Positions 60,301 through 64,000 of a stretch of 64,000 nt of DNA are shown here, in pieces. This DNA is from Platerodrilus igneus (taxonomy: Eukaryota > Arthropoda > Insecta > Coleoptera > Lycidae). The DNA is taken from NCBI GenBank assembly GCA_036346225.1, contig JARFIW010001216.1:532501-596500 (forward strand), given 5' to 3'. Position 1 is the stretch's first letter, and every line of letters begins with the position of its first letter. The notes under the pieces are model-generated. The model worked only from the letters and a program-made list of their open reading frames with translations. It did not search any database and was not told the DNA's origin. A program made the translations under genes and the position numbers.

Positions 60301-61500
60301 ATATGTAGCGTATTCTTTGTTAGTATAGGAGGGTGCCGGGAGCGCGCTGGTACCCGGCAGGAAAAGGGATTCGGTTGTGGAAGCTAGAACGCATCGGACG
60401 CGATCTGCTTACTCTTCCGGTTAGTAATAATTTGCTATAAATTACTTTTAATTAATGCTTTGTTTGTGTAAGTGTTCAATAATTATTGCATATTGTTTAC
60501 GTTAGGGCAGATTGCCCGTTTTTGTATTACTTGTATTTTTGTAGTGCCGCCGTGCACGCTTATAACGGTTTTATTCGAACAGTGTATGTAATCGTAATAA
60601 TAATTTTTATTAAACGTGAAATGTTTAGTTGAGTGGTTTGTTTTCTTGCACAGCTTACAAGAATTCCACGAAACTTGAGGTAAGAGACTTGCTCTATTAT
60701 TAAAATTTACGGCGCCCAACAATTTAACCTTAATCAGTCACCTAACGTGTGACGTATTTTCATCATTTTACAAATATTCTAGTGTCCCAAGTAGATATAA
60801 TACAGTACTTGGAAATGGAGTAGATGCTGTCAGTCGGTTTGGTTGATTACCAACAATTCATGATATTAGTGGAAGAGATAGGGAACTTGGAAGTCCTATT
60901 AAATTGGTGAACGAGACGACGTCTGGGTCATATGGTTGTAGCCTTGCGGTTGCGGTGATTGCAATTCAGATTGGAGTGTTACTAAATACTGCAGTCATTG
61001 ATGGAATGATGGCAGGCCCGTGTGCAGTAATAGAATCCAGGTAACTGATGTTTTTCCATTTGTGTAAACAAGTGCTTAATGACTTAGTGCATTGAGGTGT
61101 ATAATTATGTTGAGGCGTGATTAATGGCGTTTGTGTTTATTGATTTGCAAAAATTAGCACGAGAGGTTAAGGTTTCTATGAGCTCGTATTAAACCTGAAA
61201 TTAACGTAAGAAATGGTGTAAAGCCATATTGCTTTTTTTTTAAATTAATTGAAAATATTTATCAGGAATAACATTTGATATCGAAGTTGAAATGTACTGT
61301 TTAGGGAGTATTTTAAAGGGTATGTATGAAAATGTAAATAATATGTGATAGAGGAGGTAAATTTTGTTTTGGCGTGTATATTGTTGTCTGGTATTTTAAA
61401 TAAATGTAGGCTATTTACCGTTACAGCGTTTTTGTTTTTGGAGTAGTTAGTGTTATTTTCAGCAGCTGAGCAGCCGTGGCAAACTACACCAGAGGTAGTA
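60301..61500. other. possible LTR remnant, otherwise unassigned
   Basis: A GC-rich patch GGTGCCGGGAGCGCGCTGG at 60334-60352 contains a GGTACCCGGC that pairs with GCCGGGAGC. Near 60709, AATTTACGGCGCCCAACAAT resembles an LTR end followed by a primer site. I cannot identify paired LTRs. Confidence 0.3.
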
Positions 61501-61521
61501 TTTAATACTATAGTGGAGTTT

Positions 61522-61700
61522 GAGTCATAAGAGATCGCAGTATTAATAACACCCAGAACGTGGGGCTTTTTGTATTTTAAGTGGACATCGTTTTAATTAA
61601 TGACGCCCAACAGTGAAGCTCGAAGCAAAGATCGCAGTATTAATGACACCTAAGTCGTGGGGCTTTTAAACAGATATATTTTTAAGAGTCATAAGAGATC
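61522..61700 (+). repeat. short direct repeats with primer-site-like cores
   Basis: GAGTCATAAGAGATCGCAGT appears at 61522 and 61686, and AAAGATCGCAGTATTAATGA near 61627. Two copies continue into ACACC..(A)A.CGTGGGGCTTTT (61549-61570 and 61646-61667). Another variant, TGACGCCCAACAGTGAAGC, is at 61601-61619. These could be tandem promoter repeats of the LINE 5' UTR or nested LTR leader pieces. Confidence 0.7.
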
Positions 61701-61834
61701 GCAGTTATATACATATTGTTAGGGCGCTTAGACTCTGTTTAGAGAATTCTGGGAAAGCCAGTGTTGTCGGGGGAAGTCCAGCGGGGGTTATTTATGTTTC
61801 TGGACAGCAGGGTTACCGGAGCCAGGAGGTGGTG

Positions 61835-62639
61835 ATGCCGCGTAAGGTGTTGTATGCTGCAGCAGCTTCCGGTGCTACGCCAACGTTTGCTGTTAGGATT
61901 GACGCCAAGCCTGGTGAGAAGGGGGACGTCATGTCGACCCTGAAGAAAAAGGTCGATCCCGTTGGTGATGGTTAAGTCGTTGTTGGAGCTCGTTGTAGAC
62001 GTAGGGGCGGTGTTGTAGTGGAGTGCGCAGGTCGTGAAGATACTAGGAAATTGCAGTCGAAGGTCAGCGGGCACTGCAAAGAGCTCGTAGCGAAGACGAT
62101 CGAGAAGAAGCGTTCACGGATCGTTCTTCCGGGGGTCAAAGCGGGGATGAAGGCTAAAGAGCTCGTGCGGTTGATTGCGAGCCAGAATCCCCGTTTCGGA
62201 GATTTGAAGCTAGAAGACCACCTGAGAGAGAAGTTCAGGTTTGGCGGAAAGGGCCTAAGGGATCCCTTCGCCAACGTAGTCTTCAAGGTGACCCCCGCAC
62301 TTCGAAGGCGTATATTAGCTGACGCTATCAACCTCAGGTGGCGAAGAGTCTGGGTCCGGGACCATTTCTCGATGACGCAGTGTTACCGGTGCTACAAGTA
62401 CGGTCATAGATCGATGGAGTGCAGGGAGAAGGTACAGTGGTGCGGAAAGTGCCGAAGTCGTGCATGAATTCAAGAATTACCGGAAGGCAGTCCACTGCTG
62501 TGTGGTTTGTGCTAGGGCAAACGACAGAACTGGCGGTGGCGCGAAGGTCGATACGCGCCACGACGCCAAGTCGAGTAGATGCCCCACGATGCAGCGTCTG
62601 AAGAATGCAATCACACGTAACCTCGATTATGGACTGTGA
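61835..62639 (+). pseudogene. R1-type LINE ORF1 (gag-like)
   Basis: RNA-binding gag-like protein of an R1-clade LINE. ATG at 61835 gives MPRKVLYAAAASG and an in-frame TAA at 61973-61975, after which the same frame continues as VVVGARCRRRGGVVVECAG. Towards the C terminus are the RRRILADAINLRWRRVWVRD block and a CCHC zinc knuckle, CYRCYKYGHRSMEC (62381-62422). A second knuckle starts WCGKC, where a frameshift near 62455 occurs. The shifted frame gives YRKAVHCCVVCARAND, part of a further knuckle, and ends at TGA 62637-62639. Three knuckles in this order are characteristic of R1/jockey-group ORF1. One stop and one frameshift, otherwise well kept, so younger than most elements here. Confidence 0.88.
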
Positions 62640-62640
62640 A

Positions 62641-64000
62641 GATAAAACAAAGTCCATAAGAAGCAAGAAGATTAAATTCGCGCAACTAAATCTCGGGAAA
62701 GGAAAAGGAAGTCGGACGAGGTAACACTCTCTGATCATAAATTAATTACATGGGATATTGAAACCAAAGCAAGCGCAAACGAGCAGCTAACTATATTTCC
62801 GCGGTTTTGTAATAAAAAGGCTAATTGGGAGCGGTTTAAAGGCAAATTTAGCGAAAGCATCCCCGGGTTCGAGAACGAGCTATTAAACTGCCAAGAGGCC
62901 GTTCAAATAGAAACACTCGCAAAAAATTAAACGATGCGGTAGTAGACGCGTCGTCGTACTTCATGCCGCGAAAGAAAACATTTAAAGACAGCATACCATG
63001 GTGGACCTGAAAACTAATCATTAAGCGGGCAGAAATGCGTAATCTAAGGCGCCGCTATCAACGCGCCTCGGGAGAAATAAGAAAACAACGAAGAATTGAA
63101 TATAATCAAAGCTACCGCGAATATAAAATATTAATAGAAGAAATGCCAACGAATAAATTAAAAAAATTTTGTTCGCGAAACTCCGAGAAGAAACCATGGG
63201 GAACCACATACCGCGTATTAAGGAGTAAATAACAAAAAATCGCGCTCGGTAACATAAGAAAAACTAATGGCGAATACATAGAAGGTTTAAAAACCACTGC
63301 AGAATATCTGCTACAGAAATTTTTCCCATCGGATAATCCCGAGGAGGATGAGGGGTCGCACGATTTAGTACGTCGGAAAGCTACAGAGGCGCAAGGGACA
63401 GGTGCCGATAACGCAATCCTAGTTCACGAGGTCGTAAGGGCTCTTAGGAGGATGAACCCTAAGAAGACACCAGGGCATGACGAAATCACTTCAGATACAG
63501 CTCTGGAGGCGTGTCTGTTAGCCCCGTGTGTCTCTGCTGGGATATTTAATCTTTGTTTAGAAAGGGGCGTATTTTCTCGTTGCTGGAAAGTCCAGAACCT
63601 GAAGTTTATACCTAATTCCAAAAAGGCGGATGTGTCAGACCCGGGCAGCTATCGTCCAATTAGCTTCCTACCGGTGCTGAGGAAAGCTTTGGATCGAGTT
63701 ATGACTACTCGAGTTGAGCACTTGGTGCGAGACAACGGTGGTTTTAATAACCGACAGTTCTGTTTTATGGAGGGAAAGTCGACTATCGACGAACTATAGT
63801 TCGATGGCGGAGAAATTAAGCAGGCGCGAGATGCAAAGGAGTATTGTGTCGTTGTTGCTTTGGACATTTCAGGAGCATTTGATGCTGCCTGGTGGCTATT
63901 GATCGTTTGCGAATTGGAAAATAAGGGTTGTCCGCTAAACTTGATGTCTTTTGGTCAAGAGTTATTTCTCGGGGCGATTGGCACAGGTTGAAATTCCGGG
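62641..64000 (+). pseudogene. R1-type LINE ORF2, endonuclease deleted, cut by window edge
   Basis: ORF2 opens with KIKFAQLNLGKGKG (about 62668-62709), the very start of the APE endonuclease. Within about ten codons it reaches TLSDHKLITWD (62724-62756), the SDH motif at the endonuclease end. Some 200 codons are missing. The linker before the RT is present (PWWT near 62997, then RNLRRRYQRASGEIRKQRR, 63034-63090), with stops. The RT region includes KKTPGHDEITSD (63461-63496), PGSYRPISFLPVLRKALDRV (63640-63699) and, after a frameshift, motif A VVALDISGAFDAAWW (about 63850-63894). The window ends inside the palm. Confidence 0.88.

Overview
This is nuclear DNA from an animal, almost certainly an arthropod and most likely an insect with a large, transposon-rich, AT-rich genome. 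The evidence is the element content: a mariner with a DD34D-type transposase, a BEL/Pao LTR retrotransposon primed by tRNA-Tyr, an R1-type LINE, Tigger/jerky-type and hAT DNA transposons, and a tRNA-derived SINE in more than twenty copies. I found no convincing host protein gene, rRNA gene or CRISPR array. Essentially every recognisable coding stretch is a decayed transposon gene; one 51-codon ORF (55774-55929, minus) is the only candidate for something else.

Layout. 1-6922: a minus-strand mariner, cut by the left window edge and split by a BEL/Pao element (283-6186) with matching LTRs and a 5-bp target duplication. 7018-9048: a Tigger/pogo-like element with both ends and a TA duplication. 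9.05-11.6 kb: nothing clear except one dispersed repeat. 11.6-16.1 kb: SINE copies, a foldback element and a non-coding hAT-like element lying between inverted arms. 16.1-19.7 kb: no feature seen. 19.7-34.1 kb: an unclassified family of roughly 1.7-2.4 kb units separated by (TA)n microsatellites, in both orientations; most units carry a TATA-like box followed about 0.5 kb later by a 5' splice-site-like sequence. 36.6-41.5 kb: a satellite-like array of five ~935-bp units, each three SINE monomers. 41.5-55.3 kb: a large inverted duplication of a jerky/Tigger-like element, decorated with three solo LTRs and SINEs, with a hAT element (48207-51991) near its centre. 56.6-59.2 kb: a decayed APE-type LINE, 3' truncated. 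61.8-64.0 kb: an R1-type LINE with most of its endonuclease deleted, running off the right edge.

The interest lies in structure rather than in gene function. Nested insertions and target duplications let the order of events be read; the inverted duplication gives empty sites for inserted LTRs; and the 19.7-34.1 kb family is the best candidate for something undescribed. All similarity statements were made by eye, so divergence values are rough.
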